Below are positions 8,581 to 15,941 of a stretch of 64,000 bases of DNA, in pieces. A program made the translations under genes and the position numbers. Each line of letters starts with the position of its first letter. The first letter of the stretch is position 1. The notes beneath the pieces were generated by a model that was given only the letters and a program-made list of their open reading frames with translations, was not told the DNA's origin and ran no database searches. The stretch covers positions 62,001 to 126,000 of the forward strand of contig NZ_LIVT01000001.1 of assembly GCF_001905905.1 (NCBI RefSeq), written 5' to 3'. The stretch comes from Streptomyces sp. CB02366 (lineage in GTDB: Bacteria > Actinomycetota > Actinomycetes > Streptomycetales > Streptomycetaceae).

Positions 8581-8592
8581 TACCGGCCGGTA
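8581..8592. promoter_or_regulatory. Palindrome TACCGGCCGGTA at the tetR promoter
   Basis: A perfect 12-base palindrome ending 13 bases before the TetR start codon, overlapping a possible -10 (TATGGT, 8591-8596). TACCG/CGGTA half-sites are typical of TetR-family operators. It could be a second, start-proximal operator. Confidence 0.5.
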
Positions 8593-8605
8593 TGGTCGCC
8601 GCATC

Positions 8606-9232
8606 ATGAGCGACAGCGATCTCCGAGCCGGCCGGACCGGACGTCCGCGGAGCCCCGCGGCCGACGCCGCGATCCTGGAGGCGACGCGGGCGTCCCTGGT
8701 CGATCTGGGCTGGTCGAAGCTGACGATGGGGGATGTGGCGGCCCGGGCCGGGGTCGCCAAGACGACCCTCTACCGGCGGTGGGCGGGCAAGAACGAACTG
8801 GTCGTGGACGCGGTCGCGGTCCTGTTCGACGAGTTGGAGCTGCCGGACCGGGGCAGCCTGGCCGCCGACGTGCAGGGGGTGGTGCTCCAGTTCGCCGCCC
8901 TGCTGGAACGGCCGGAGACCCGGACCGCCCTGATGGCGGTGGTCGCGGAGTCCACCCGGGACGAATCGCTGCGGCTGCGCATCCGGGACTCGATCGTGGA
9001 GCGGCAGAAGCGCCTGGTGCTGGAGGGGCGGCTGCGGGCGCAGCGACGCGGTGAACTGCCGGTCGAGACCGACGCGTCGGCGGCGGACCGGACCGCCGAC
9101 CTGATCTTCGACGTCATCGCGGGCGCGGTGGTGCACCGGATGCTCGTGAGCGCCGAGCCGGTCGACGCCGACTGGGCCGGGCGGTTCACCGTGCTGCTGC
9201 TCTCGGGGCTGACCGGGGCCCGGGCCGGGTGA
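8606..9232 (+). CDS. TetR/AcrR family transcriptional regulator
   Basis: 208 residues. The N-terminal helix-turn-helix is clear: ILEATRASLVDLGWSKLTMGDVAARAGVAKTTLYRRWAGKNELVVDAV (residues about 24-70), preceded by the basic GRPRSP arm common in this family. The C-terminal part (LIFDVIAGAVVHRMLVSAEPVDADWAGRF) is the usual ligand-binding and dimer domain with a TetR_C-like ending. There is little space for a leader: a TATGGT box ends nine bases before the ATG and no strong ribosome site is present. Two palindromes upstream suggest autorepression. It converges with icmA; no ligand can be predicted. Confidence 0.88.
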   Translation: MSDSDLRAGRTGRPRSPAADAAILEATRASLVDLGWSKLTMGDVAARAGVAKTTLYRRWAGKNELVVDAVAVLFDELELPDRGSLAADVQGVVLQFAALLERPETRTALMAVVAESTRDESLRLRIRDSIVERQKRLVLEGRLRAQRRGELPVETDASAADRTADLIFDVIAGAVVHRMLVSAEPVDADWAGRFTVLLLSGLTGARAG

Positions 9233-9239
9233 GAGGGCC

Positions 9240-9270
9240 CGGGCCCCGGACGGCACGCGTCCGGGGCCCG
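9240..9270. terminator. Bidirectional terminator between tetR and icmA
   Basis: A perfect 12-base inverted repeat (9240-9251 with 9259-9270, loop of 7) placed between the convergent TetR and IcmA genes, eight bases past the TetR stop and about 20 bases past the IcmA stop. Confidence 0.8.
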
Positions 9271-9289
9271 GGGTACGGCTGAGCGCCCC

Positions 9290-10990
9290 TCAGAACCCCG
9301 GCGGCTCCGTGTAGACGCCCCACTCGTCGCGCAGGACCCCGCAGATCTCGCCGAGCGTGGCCTCGGCCCGTACCGCGTCGAGCATGGGCGCGATCATGTT
9401 GGAGCCGTCGCGGGCCGCGGCGAGCATCGCGTCGAGGGCGGCGGTGACCTGGGCGTCGTTCCGGGCGGCCTTGCGCTCGGCGAGCTGGCTCACCTGGTCG
9501 CGCTCGACCTCGTGGCTGACGCGCAGGATCTCCAGGTCGCCGGTGACCGAGCCGTGGTGGACGTTGACGCCGACGACCCGCTTGTCGCCCTTCTCCAGGG
9601 CCCGCTGGTACTGGAAGGCGGACTCCGCGATCTCGCCGGTGAACCAGCCGTCCTCGATGCCGCGCAGGATGCCGGAGGTGATCGGCCCGATGGGGTGCTG
9701 CCCGTCCGGGTGGGCCCGGGTGCCGCGCTCCTTGATCTGGTCGAAGATCTTCTCGGCCTCGGCCTCGATCCGGTCGGTGAGCTGCTCGACGTACCAGGAA
9801 CCGCCCAGCGGGTCGGCCACGTTGGCGACGCCGGTCTCCTCCATCAGCACCTGCTGGGTGCGCAGGGCGATCTCCGCGGCCTGCTCGGAGGGGAGTGCGA
9901 GGGTCTCGTCGAGGGCGTTGGTGTGCAGCGAGTTGGTGCCGCCGAGGACGGCGGAGAGCGCCTCGACGGCGGTGCGCACCACGTTGTTGTACGGCTGCTG
10001 CGCGGTGAGCGAGACCCCGGCGGTCTGGGTGTGGAACCGCAGCCACTGCGCCTTGTCGGTCTTCGCGCCGTACGTCTCCTTCATCCAGCGGGCCCAGATG
10101 CGGCGGGCGGCGCGGAACTTGGCGATCTCCTCGAAGAAGTCGAGGTGGGCGTCGAAGAAGAAGGAGAGTCCGGGCGCGAAGGTGTCGACGTCCAGGCCGC
10201 GGGAGAGGCCCAGCTCCACGTAGCCGAAACCGTCCGCGAGGGTGTACGCCAGCTCCTGCGCGGCCGTCGCCCCGGCCTCGCGGATGTGGTAGCCGGAGAC
10301 GGAGAGCGGCTTGTAGGCGGGGATGGAGGCGGCGCAGTGCTCCATCAGGTCGCCGATCAGGCGCAGATGCGGCTCGGGCTGGAACAGCCACTCCTTCTGC
10401 GCGATGTACTCCTTGAAGATGTCGGTCTGGAGCGTGCCGTTGAGCACGCCCGGGTCGACGCCCTGGCGCTCGGCGGCGACCAGGTACATGCAGAAGACGG
10501 GGACGGCCGGGCCGCTGATGGTCATCGAGGTGGTGACGTCCCCGAGGGGGATGCCGCCGAAGAGGACCTCCATGTCGGCGGCGGAGTCGATGGCGACCCC
10601 GCAGTGGCCGACCTCGCCGAGGGCGCGCGGGTCGTCGGAGTCGCGGCCCATCAGCGTCGGCATGTCGAAGGCGACGCTGAGTCCGCCGCCGCCCGCCGCG
10701 AGGATCATCTTGTAGCGCTCGTTGGTCTGCTCGGCGTTGCCGAAGCCGGCGAACTGGCGGATCGTCCAGGTGCGGCCCCGGTAGCCGGTGGCGTGCAGGC
10801 CGCGGGTGAAGGGGTACTCCCCCGGCCAGCCGATCCGCTCGAATCCCTCGTACGTGTCACCGGGGCGGGGCCCGTAGACGGGCTCGACGGGGTCACCGGA
10901 GAGCGTGGTGAAGTCCGCGTCGCGCTTGCGGGCCTTGTCGTAACGGGCCTGCCAGCGGAGGCGGCCTTCCTCGATCGCGTCAGCGTCCAT
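9290..10990 (-). CDS. icmA: Isobutyryl-CoA mutase large subunit
   Basis: 566 residues, the length known for Streptomyces IcmA, and without the B12-binding domain that full methylmalonyl-CoA mutase has at its C-terminus. It interconverts isobutyryl-CoA and n-butyryl-CoA with a separate small B12-binding subunit (IcmB, not in this window). Key evidence: the substrate-specificity pair is Phe at position 80 ([18 protein letters not shown]) and Gln at 198 (EYIAQKEW), where methylmalonyl-CoA mutase has Tyr and Arg. The barrel motif [12 protein letters not shown] is present. The ATG at 10990 lacks a good ribosome site, and a TAAATT box seven bases upstream suggests a leaderless message. A palindrome overlaps that promoter. 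Confidence 0.95.
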   Translation of the reverse strand: MDADAIEEGRLRWQARYDKARKRDADFTTLSGDPVEPVYGPRPGDTYEGFERIGWPGEYPFTRGLHATGYRGRTWTIRQFAGFGNAEQTNERYKMILAAGGGGLSVAFDMPTLMGRDSDDPRALGEVGHCGVAIDSAADMEVLFGGIPLGDVTTSMTISGPAVPVFCMYLVAAERQGVDPGVLNGTLQTDIFKEYIAQKEWLFQPEPHLRLIGDLMEHCAASIPAYKPLSVSGYHIREAGATAAQELAYTLADGFGYVELGLSRGLDVDTFAPGLSFFFDAHLDFFEEIAKFRAARRIWARWMKETYGAKTDKAQWLRFHTQTAGVSLTAQQPYNNVVRTAVEALSAVLGGTNSLHTNALDETLALPSEQAAEIALRTQQVLMEETGVANVADPLGGSWYVEQLTDRIEAEAEKIFDQIKERGTRAHPDGQHPIGPITSGILRGIEDGWFTGEIAESAFQYQRALEKGDKRVVGVNVHHGSVTGDLEILRVSHEVERDQVSQLAERKAARNDAQVTAALDAMLAAARDGSNMIAPMLDAVRAEATLGEICGVLRDEWGVYTEPPGF

Positions 10991-10997
10991 ACCCTCG

Positions 10998-11020
10998 AAT
11001 TTACTAGGACGTCCTACTAA
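10998..11020 (-). promoter_or_regulatory. icmA -10 region overlapped by a 20-base palindrome
   Basis: Bases 11001-11020 form a palindrome with a single mismatched pair, centred on AGGACGTCCT. On the minus strand it runs directly into TAAATT (10998-11003), seven bases before the icmA ATG at 10990. A protein bound here would cover the -10 region, so repression is the likely effect. The regulator is not identifiable from sequence. Confidence 0.6.
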
Positions 11021-11084
11021 ATGTCGATGGCAAACCGCCCGGCGCTTCGCGCGGGGCGGTGCGGGTGTGCCGGACGCGCCGGGG

Positions 11085-11411
11085 TCAGACCTGGGCGGGG
11101 GCAGGCGCGGGGTCGGTGACCAGGGCGCGGGCCTCCCGGCTGACCTTCGGCTCGACGAAGAACGAGGCGAAGGGGATGCAGCCGGCGGCCAGCACCCACA
11201 GGAGCTTGCCGAAGGGCCATTTCGCCTTGGAGCCCAGATCGAAGGCGAAGACGACGTAGACGATGAACAGCACGCCGTGGATCTGGGAGATCAGCATGGT
11301 GTCGCCGGTCTGGAATCCGTACTTCGCGATGATCGCCACGGTGAAGACGAGCAGCCAGATGGCGGTGACGTAGGCCATCACCCGGTAGCGGGTGAGCACG
11401 TTCTGTTTCAT
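11085..11411 (-). CDS. DUF3817 family membrane protein
   Basis: 108 residues from ATG 11411. Three hydrophobic helices are visible (VMAYVTAIWLLVFTVAIIA; LISQIHGVLFIVYVVFAFDLG; LLWVLAAGCIPFASFFVE) with the family motifs GDTMLISQIHG and KAKWPFGKLLWVLAAGCIPF. These identify the DUF3817 integral membrane family, common in actinobacteria and of unknown role. A TACGCT box lies seven bases before the ATG and no ribosome site is seen, suggesting leaderless expression. A second family member lies at 20178-20528. It stands between the icmA promoter region and the MarR gene. Confidence 0.85.
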   Translation of the reverse strand: MKQNVLTRYRVMAYVTAIWLLVFTVAIIAKYGFQTGDTMLISQIHGVLFIVYVVFAFDLGSKAKWPFGKLLWVLAAGCIPFASFFVEPKVSREARALVTDPAPAPAQV

Positions 11412-11443
11412 GGCATCGAGCGTAACGGGACGACCGGGGCGAT

Positions 11444-11539
11444 CTTCGCGCGACCCCCGCCCCGGACCGGGTGGCCGACGTGCGGTCCCCGCCCCGGACC
11501 AAGCGGTCTTCGTGCGGTCCCCGCCCCGGGCCGGGAGGT
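11444..11539. repeat. Three tandem 32-base repeats
   Basis: Three adjacent units of exactly 32 bases (11444-11475, 11476-11507, 11508-11539) share the core CCCCGCCCCGG and most flanking bases; units 2 and 3 share GTGCGGTCCCCGCCCCGG. They lie between a DUF3817 gene and a MarR gene and show no coding signal. No unique spacers separate them, so this is not a CRISPR array. Confidence 0.8.
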
Positions 11540-11588
11540 TCCGCACTCGGCCGGGCGGCCCGGCCCCCGGCTCACCGCGGGGCCGCGG

Positions 11589-12116
11589 TCACTTCTCCTC
11601 GAAGTCCTGCGCCGCCACCCGCAGCGGCCGCAGCATGGCGAAGATCTCGGCGCACTCCTCGGCGTCGTACACACCGAGCCCGAAGTCGATCGCGACCAGG
11701 TCGCGGGTGGCCGCCTCGACGACGTCGCGGCCCTTGCCGGTGATGGACGCGAGCGTTCCGCGGCCGTCGTTCGGGTTGGGCCGCTTGGCCACGAGACCGG
11801 ACCTGACCAGCCGGTCCACGGTGTTGGTGACCGAGGTGGGGTGCACCATCAGCCGCTCCCCGATCTTGGACATCGGCAGCTCGCCGGCCTTGGAGAAGGC
11901 GAGCAGCACCAGCGCCTCGTACCGGGCGAAGGTCAGTCCGTACGGCTTGACGACGGCGTCGACCTCGGCGAGCAGGATCTGCTGGGCCCGCATGATCGAG
12001 GTGATCGCCCCCATCGAGGGCACGGGCCCCCAGCGCTGCCGCCAGAGCTCGTCGGCGCGGGCGATGGGGTCGAAGGGAAGGCTGAGCGGCTTCGGCACGG
12101 CACCGACCTTACCCAC
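11589..12116 (-). CDS. MarR family transcriptional regulator
   Basis: 175 residues from a GTG at 12116. The winged-helix core is clear: FARYEALVLLAFSKAGELPMSKIGERLMVHPTSVTNTVDRLVRSGLVAKRPNPNDGRGTLASITGKGRDVVEAA, including the DGRG wing typical of MarR. A leading helix (PFDPIARADELWRQRWG) serves dimerisation. The start codon overlaps the end of the MFS transporter gene by eight bases, so the two are co-translated and this regulator probably responds to a compound handled by that transporter, or senses the same stress. An in-frame GTG at 12098 is an alternative start. Confidence 0.85.
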   Translation of the reverse strand: MGKVGAVPKPLSLPFDPIARADELWRQRWGPVPSMGAITSIMRAQQILLAEVDAVVKPYGLTFARYEALVLLAFSKAGELPMSKIGERLMVHPTSVTNTVDRLVRSGLVAKRPNPNDGRGTLASITGKGRDVVEAATRDLVAIDFGLGVYDAEECAEIFAMLRPLRVAAQDFEEK

Positions 12117-13590
12117 TGGTCACATGCCGGTCAGCTCCGTCTCGCTCTTCGGTATCGGACATCCGTCCGGGGGCTGTCCTGCGGACCTCCACGACGAGCA
12201 GCAGCGTGCACAGGGTGCCCAGGAGGCCGGAGCCCGCGACCACCTGGTGCACGGGGAAGAACTCGGCCGCGAGCCCCGCCAGCGCCATCCCGAACCCCTG
12301 GACGGTCATCAGCCCGGCGGTGAGCAGGGTCATGGCCCGGCCGCGCAGCTCCTGGGGCACGGCGTCGACGAACCACTGGTCGAGCCCGATGACGTACGCG
12401 GCGCCCGCCCCGGCCAGCACGAGGGCGGCGACCGCCAGCGGCAGCCCGGGGCGGACCACGTAGACGAGGAGCGGCAGCAGTCCGACGGCGGCGACCGGCA
12501 GGACGATCCGGGAGCGGTGGCGGGGGCTGAGCGCGGACCCCGCGAACAGCTCGGCCCCGATGTGCCCGACGGCCATCGCGCAGAGCAGCAGCCCGAGCGC
12601 GGCGGGCGGGGCCCCGATCGCGTCGGCGTAGGGGGCGGCCAGCGCCTCCGGGGCCACGACGAACATCGCGGGCGCCCAGAACAGCAGCATCAGCGCCCGG
12701 ACGCGGCGGTCGCCCAGGATCAGACGGGCCCCGGAGAGCGACTCCCCCAGCAGGGTGCCGCCGGGCTCCCCGCCGCCGGAACGGGCAGGACGGTCGCGGG
12801 TGCCGAAGCGGAGCAGGGCGGCCGAGCCGAGGAACGTCACCACGGTGACGGTGATCGCGCCGCGCGGGGAGAGCACGGTGAGCAGCACCCCTCCCGCTCC
12901 GAACCCGATGAGCATCGCGCTCTGCGAGACGATCCGCAGCAGCGAACGGCCCAGTACGTAGAGGTCGCCCTCGCCGAGGATGTCGGTGAGCGCCGCCATC
13001 CGCGTCCCCGTGAAGACGGGCGCGATCGCGGCGACCAGGCAGCGCAGGGCGAGGAGGCCGGCGACCGGGGTGGCGGGCGCCAGCATCACGGCGACGCAGG
13101 CCGCGCAGAGCAGGTCGCAGACCACCAGGACGCGGCGGGCCGGGTAGCGGTCGGCGATCCCCGCGAACAGCGTCCCGCCGATCATGTACGGCAGCAGCCC
13201 CAGCGCGAACGTCAGCGCGCTGAGCAGCGGGGATCGGGTGAGGTCGTAGACGAGCACGGTGAGCGCGAGTTCGCTGACGACGACGCCGAGCAGCGAGAGC
13301 AGGTGCGCGGCGAAGACGGCCCGGAACTCGGTGACGGCGAAGACGGCCCGGTAGCCGGGCGGGGCGGCCGGGTCCGGGACGGCGCGGGTCCCGGCGCCGG
13401 AAGCGAGGGCGGAGGGCGTGGTGGCGGCCGGGGCGGCGCGGTCCGCCGGGGCCGCCGGATCCCGGAGCGTGGGCCCGGGGCCCGGGTCGGGGAGGGGGGC
13501 GGCACGCTCCGGGGGCGGAGCCGGGACCTGTGCCGCCGGGGCGGTCGGAGTACGAGGGGTGTCCACCGGGGCGGGTCTGTCGTTCGGCAT
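12109..13590 (-). CDS. MFS transporter (efflux type)
   Basis: 493 residues. The first 80 residues are a Pro/Ala-rich cytoplasmic extension (TPTAPAAQVPAPPPERAAPLPDP). About 12 hydrophobic helices follow, starting at FRAVFAAHLLSLLGVVVSELALTVLVYDLT. The loop between helices 2 and 3 reads FAGIADRYPARRVLV, the MFS signature. The later part includes LDQWFVDAVPQELRGRAMTLLTAG, seen in exporters of the enterobactin/macrolide type. It probably exports a small molecule; the substrate is unknown. It is divergent from an ArsR-like regulator gene 80 bases away and is followed, with overlap, by a MarR gene, so two regulators bracket it. Confidence 0.85.
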   Translation of the reverse strand: MPNDRPAPVDTPRTPTAPAAQVPAPPPERAAPLPDPGPGPTLRDPAAPADRAAPAATTPSALASGAGTRAVPDPAAPPGYRAVFAVTEFRAVFAAHLLSLLGVVVSELALTVLVYDLTRSPLLSALTFALGLLPYMIGGTLFAGIADRYPARRVLVVCDLLCAACVAVMLAPATPVAGLLALRCLVAAIAPVFTGTRMAALTDILGEGDLYVLGRSLLRIVSQSAMLIGFGAGGVLLTVLSPRGAITVTVVTFLGSAALLRFGTRDRPARSGGGEPGGTLLGESLSGARLILGDRRVRALMLLFWAPAMFVVAPEALAAPYADAIGAPPAALGLLLCAMAVGHIGAELFAGSALSPRHRSRIVLPVAAVGLLPLLVYVVRPGLPLAVAALVLAGAGAAYVIGLDQWFVDAVPQELRGRAMTLLTAGLMTVQGFGMALAGLAAEFFPVHQVVAGSGLLGTLCTLLLVVEVRRTAPGRMSDTEERDGADRHVTSG

Positions 13591-13670
13591 GGGACGAGCC
13601 TGGGGCCGGGCGGGCCTCGTCCGTAGACTTTCGGTTCAGGACGAATCTTCGGGGCCCGGAAGGGGAAGGC

Positions 13671-14654
13671 GTGCCGTTCCAGCTCCACTTCGGCGAGAGC
13701 GATCTGCTGCGCTGCCGGTTCGCGCTGTCGCCGCTGTTCGAAACCCAGGAGGCGGTGCGCACGCTCTCCCGGCCCGCCCGGCACGGCTACCACCTGCCGT
13801 GGCTCCGCCGCGTCCGGGAGTCCGCCGCGGCCCTGGACCTGGAGCCCCTGTGGCTGCTGATGCCGGACGCCGGCCACAACCCGGACTTCATCTGCCCGCC
13901 GCCGATCGGGCCGCTGGCCACCTTCGAGGAGGAGCTCGCGACCGTACGGGCGACCGATCCCGACGTGGCGCGGCAGGACATGGCGTCGGCCCTGGCGGAC
14001 CGGCCGGGCGGGAGGGAGTCGGCGGTCGGACGGCGGCTGCTGGCCGATCCCGCGCGGGCGGTGCGCGAGCTGGCCGACCTGCTGGAGCGGGCCTGGGAGG
14101 CGTTGATCGAGCCCTACTGGCCCCGGCTGCGGGCGCTGCTGGAGGCGGACATCGCCTACCACTCCCGGCGGCTCGCGGACAGCGGTCTGGGAGGGGTGCT
14201 GGGCGAGGTGAGCACCCGGCTGAGCTGGAACGGCTCGACGCTCACCGTGGCCGGAACCCGGGGCGACCACCGGCGGGTGCTGGGCGGGCAGGGGCTGGTG
14301 CTGATGCCGAGCGTCTTCGTCTGGCCGGAGGTGGTCGGCGGCCACGAGGAGCCGTGGCAGCCGGGGCTGATCTACCCCGCGCGCGGCATCGGCGGCCTCT
14401 GGTCCGGGGCGGGCGGGCGGACGCCGGAGACGCTCGGCCGACTGCTGGGCCGGGCCCGGGCCGACGTGCTGTGCGCCCTGGACGAACCGGCCGGCACGAG
14501 CACGCTGGCGCACCGGCTGGGCCTCGCGCCCTCGTCCGTCTCGGTCCACCTGTCCGTGCTGCGCCGGGCGGGGCTGCTGACCTCGCGGCGCTACGGCCAC
14601 CAGGTGCTGTACGAGCGCACCCCGCTGGGGATCGCGCTGGCCGCGTCGGAGTGA
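13671..14654 (+). CDS. ArsR-like winged-helix regulator (DUF5937-type)
   Basis: 327 residues from a GTG at 13671, preceded by GAAGGGGAAGG. The N-terminal 240 residues form a large alpha/beta domain (VPFQLHFGESDLLRCRFALSPLFE, LWLLMPDAGHNPDFICPPP, ARAVRELADLLERAWEALIEPYWPRLRALLEADI). The C-terminal 75 residues are an ArsR-type helix-turn-helix: ADVLCALDEPAGTSTLAHRLGLAPSSVSVHLSVLRRAGLLTSRRYGHQVLYERT. Metal-binding Cys pairs of classic ArsR are absent. This layout matches the DUF5937/ArsR fusions common in Streptomyces. Its divergent neighbour is an MFS exporter, the likely target. Confidence 0.8.
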   Translation: MPFQLHFGESDLLRCRFALSPLFETQEAVRTLSRPARHGYHLPWLRRVRESAAALDLEPLWLLMPDAGHNPDFICPPPIGPLATFEEELATVRATDPDVARQDMASALADRPGGRESAVGRRLLADPARAVRELADLLERAWEALIEPYWPRLRALLEADIAYHSRRLADSGLGGVLGEVSTRLSWNGSTLTVAGTRGDHRRVLGGQGLVLMPSVFVWPEVVGGHEEPWQPGLIYPARGIGGLWSGAGGRTPETLGRLLGRARADVLCALDEPAGTSTLAHRLGLAPSSVSVHLSVLRRAGLLTSRRYGHQVLYERTPLGIALAASE

Positions 14655-14667
14655 GGCCACCGGGGCG

Positions 14668-14715
14668 CCGGAACACCGGGACTCCGGAACGCCGTAACAC
14701 CGGAACACCGGGACT
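14668..14715. repeat. Three tandem 16-base repeats
   Basis: Units 14668-14683, 14684-14699 and 14700-14715 all begin CCGGAAC; the first and third are identical (CCGGAACACCGGGACT). The block lies just past the ArsR-like gene stop and before cslZ. Each identical unit contains the small inverted element CCGG...CCGGG, so the RNA could fold. Confidence 0.75.
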
Positions 14716-14834
14716 CCGCGGGCGCACGGGTCACGGACGGTGTCGTACCGCCACTCTCGGTGACCGGTATGGCACGATGGCGCCCGCTCCCCCGTCTTCC
14801 GAATCCGTGCGTCACCGCCGCCCGAGGGGTCTGG

Positions 14835-15887
14835 ATGTCCGGCCGCAGCACCGTCTCCCGCGCTCTCCCCCGTACCGGTCCCGTCGTCCTGGCCGCTCTC
14901 GTCCTGGTGACCGCCCTCACCGCGGGCTGTTCGACGCCGGAGCCGCGCGTCGCCCCGACCGCCGAGGAGGCCGGGGGGAACCTCCGGGGCGAGCCCGCCC
15001 CGAGCGCGGCGTCGCCGTACTGGGTGGACCCGGACAGCGACGCGGCCCGCCAGGTGCGCGCCTGGGAGAAGGAGGGGCGCGAAGGGGACGCGAAGATCCT
15101 GCGGCGGATCTCCGACCGCCCGGTGGCCGACTGGCCCGCCTGGGACGACCCCGCCCCGGGCATCCGGGCCGCCGTGCGGGCCGCGGCGCGGACGAAGAAG
15201 ACCGTCCTGCTCGTGGCGTACAACATCCCGCACCGCGACTGCGGGCTCTACTCCGCGGGCGGCGCGAAGGACGCGGACGCCTACCGTTCCTGGATCGGGG
15301 CGTTCGCCGACGCCATCGGGGACGCGCCCGCGACCGTCGTCCTGGAGCCGGACGCCCTCCCCCACATCGCGGACGGCTGCACCCCGCCCGGGCACCACGC
15401 CGAGCGCTACCAGCTCCTGTCCGAGGCGGTGGACACGCTCAAGGCCCGGCCGAACACCCGGGTGTACCTGGACGCGGGCAACCCGGACTGGATCGACGAA
15501 CCGTCCACGATGGCGCAGCCGCTGCGCCGGGCCGGCATCGACCGGGCCGACGGTTTCTCGCTGAACGTCTCCAACTTCCAGTCGAACGAGAACGTGAAGG
15601 CGTACGCGGCCCGGCTCTCCGACGCGGTGGGCGGCTCGCACTTCGTGATCGACACCAGCCGCAACGGCAAGGGCCCCCTGTCCGGGGGCCGCGAGGAAGC
15701 CTGGTGCAACCCGCCGGGCCGGGGGCTCGGCACTCCGCCGACCACCGACACCGGCGACGACCGCCTCGACGCCTACCTGTGGATCAAGCGGCCGGGCGAC
15801 TCCGACGGCACTTGCCGGGGCGGCCCGCCGGCCGGCGACTGGTGGCCGGAGTACGCGCTCGGCCTGGCCGAACGCGCCGCCTCCTGA
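14835..15887 (+). CDS. cslZ: Glycoside hydrolase family 6 lipoprotein (CslZ-type endoglucanase)
   Basis: 350 residues from ATG 14835, which has GAGGGG five bases upstream. A lipoprotein signal ends in the lipobox LTAGCS, so the enzyme is anchored outside the membrane. The GH6 fold is recognisable by VAYNIPHRDCGLYSAGG, the catalytic-acid segment ATVVLEPDALPHI, YLDAGNPDWI, SNFQSNENVKAYAARL, VIDTSRNGKGP and WCNPPGRGLG; Asp in LEPDAL is the expected acid. GH6 enzymes cut beta-1,4-glucan. It converges with glxA and cslA; in S. coelicolor a GH6 gene of this kind (cslZ) accompanies the same pair, so it likely trims the CslA-made tip polysaccharide. Upstream Met codons at 14760 and 14769 lack a ribosome site. 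Confidence 0.85.
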   Translation: MSGRSTVSRALPRTGPVVLAALVLVTALTAGCSTPEPRVAPTAEEAGGNLRGEPAPSAASPYWVDPDSDAARQVRAWEKEGREGDAKILRRISDRPVADWPAWDDPAPGIRAAVRAAARTKKTVLLVAYNIPHRDCGLYSAGGAKDADAYRSWIGAFADAIGDAPATVVLEPDALPHIADGCTPPGHHAERYQLLSEAVDTLKARPNTRVYLDAGNPDWIDEPSTMAQPLRRAGIDRADGFSLNVSNFQSNENVKAYAARLSDAVGGSHFVIDTSRNGKGPLSGGREEAWCNPPGRGLGTPPTTDTGDDRLDAYLWIKRPGDSDGTCRGGPPAGDWWPEYALGLAERAAS

Positions 15888-15890
15888 CCG

Positions 15891-15930
15891 CGCCGGGCGC
15901 CCGGGCCCCGTGGGGTCCGGGCGCCCGGCG
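15891..15930. terminator. Bidirectional terminator between cslZ and glxA
   Basis: A 14-base perfect inverted repeat (15891-15904 with 15917-15930) plus a further inner CCCC/GGGG pairing, placed between the convergent cslZ stop (15887) and glxA stop (15942). Confidence 0.8.
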
Positions 15931-15941
15931 CCTCCGCGTCC

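Larger units (their letters stand above)
8148..8605. other. Divergent intergenic region between thioredoxin and tetR genes
   Basis: 458 bases with no supportable gene. The right third contains a perfect 10-base inverted repeat (8486-8508) and a 12-base palindrome (8581-8592) before the TetR gene. The left part is very GC-rich with repeated GACCCGG/GGCCCC words and no clear promoter hexamers. Confidence 0.5.

Noticed and set aside
11444..11539. Possible CRISPR array from the 32-base repeats
   Set aside because: Units are directly adjacent with no unique spacers and no cas genes are present.
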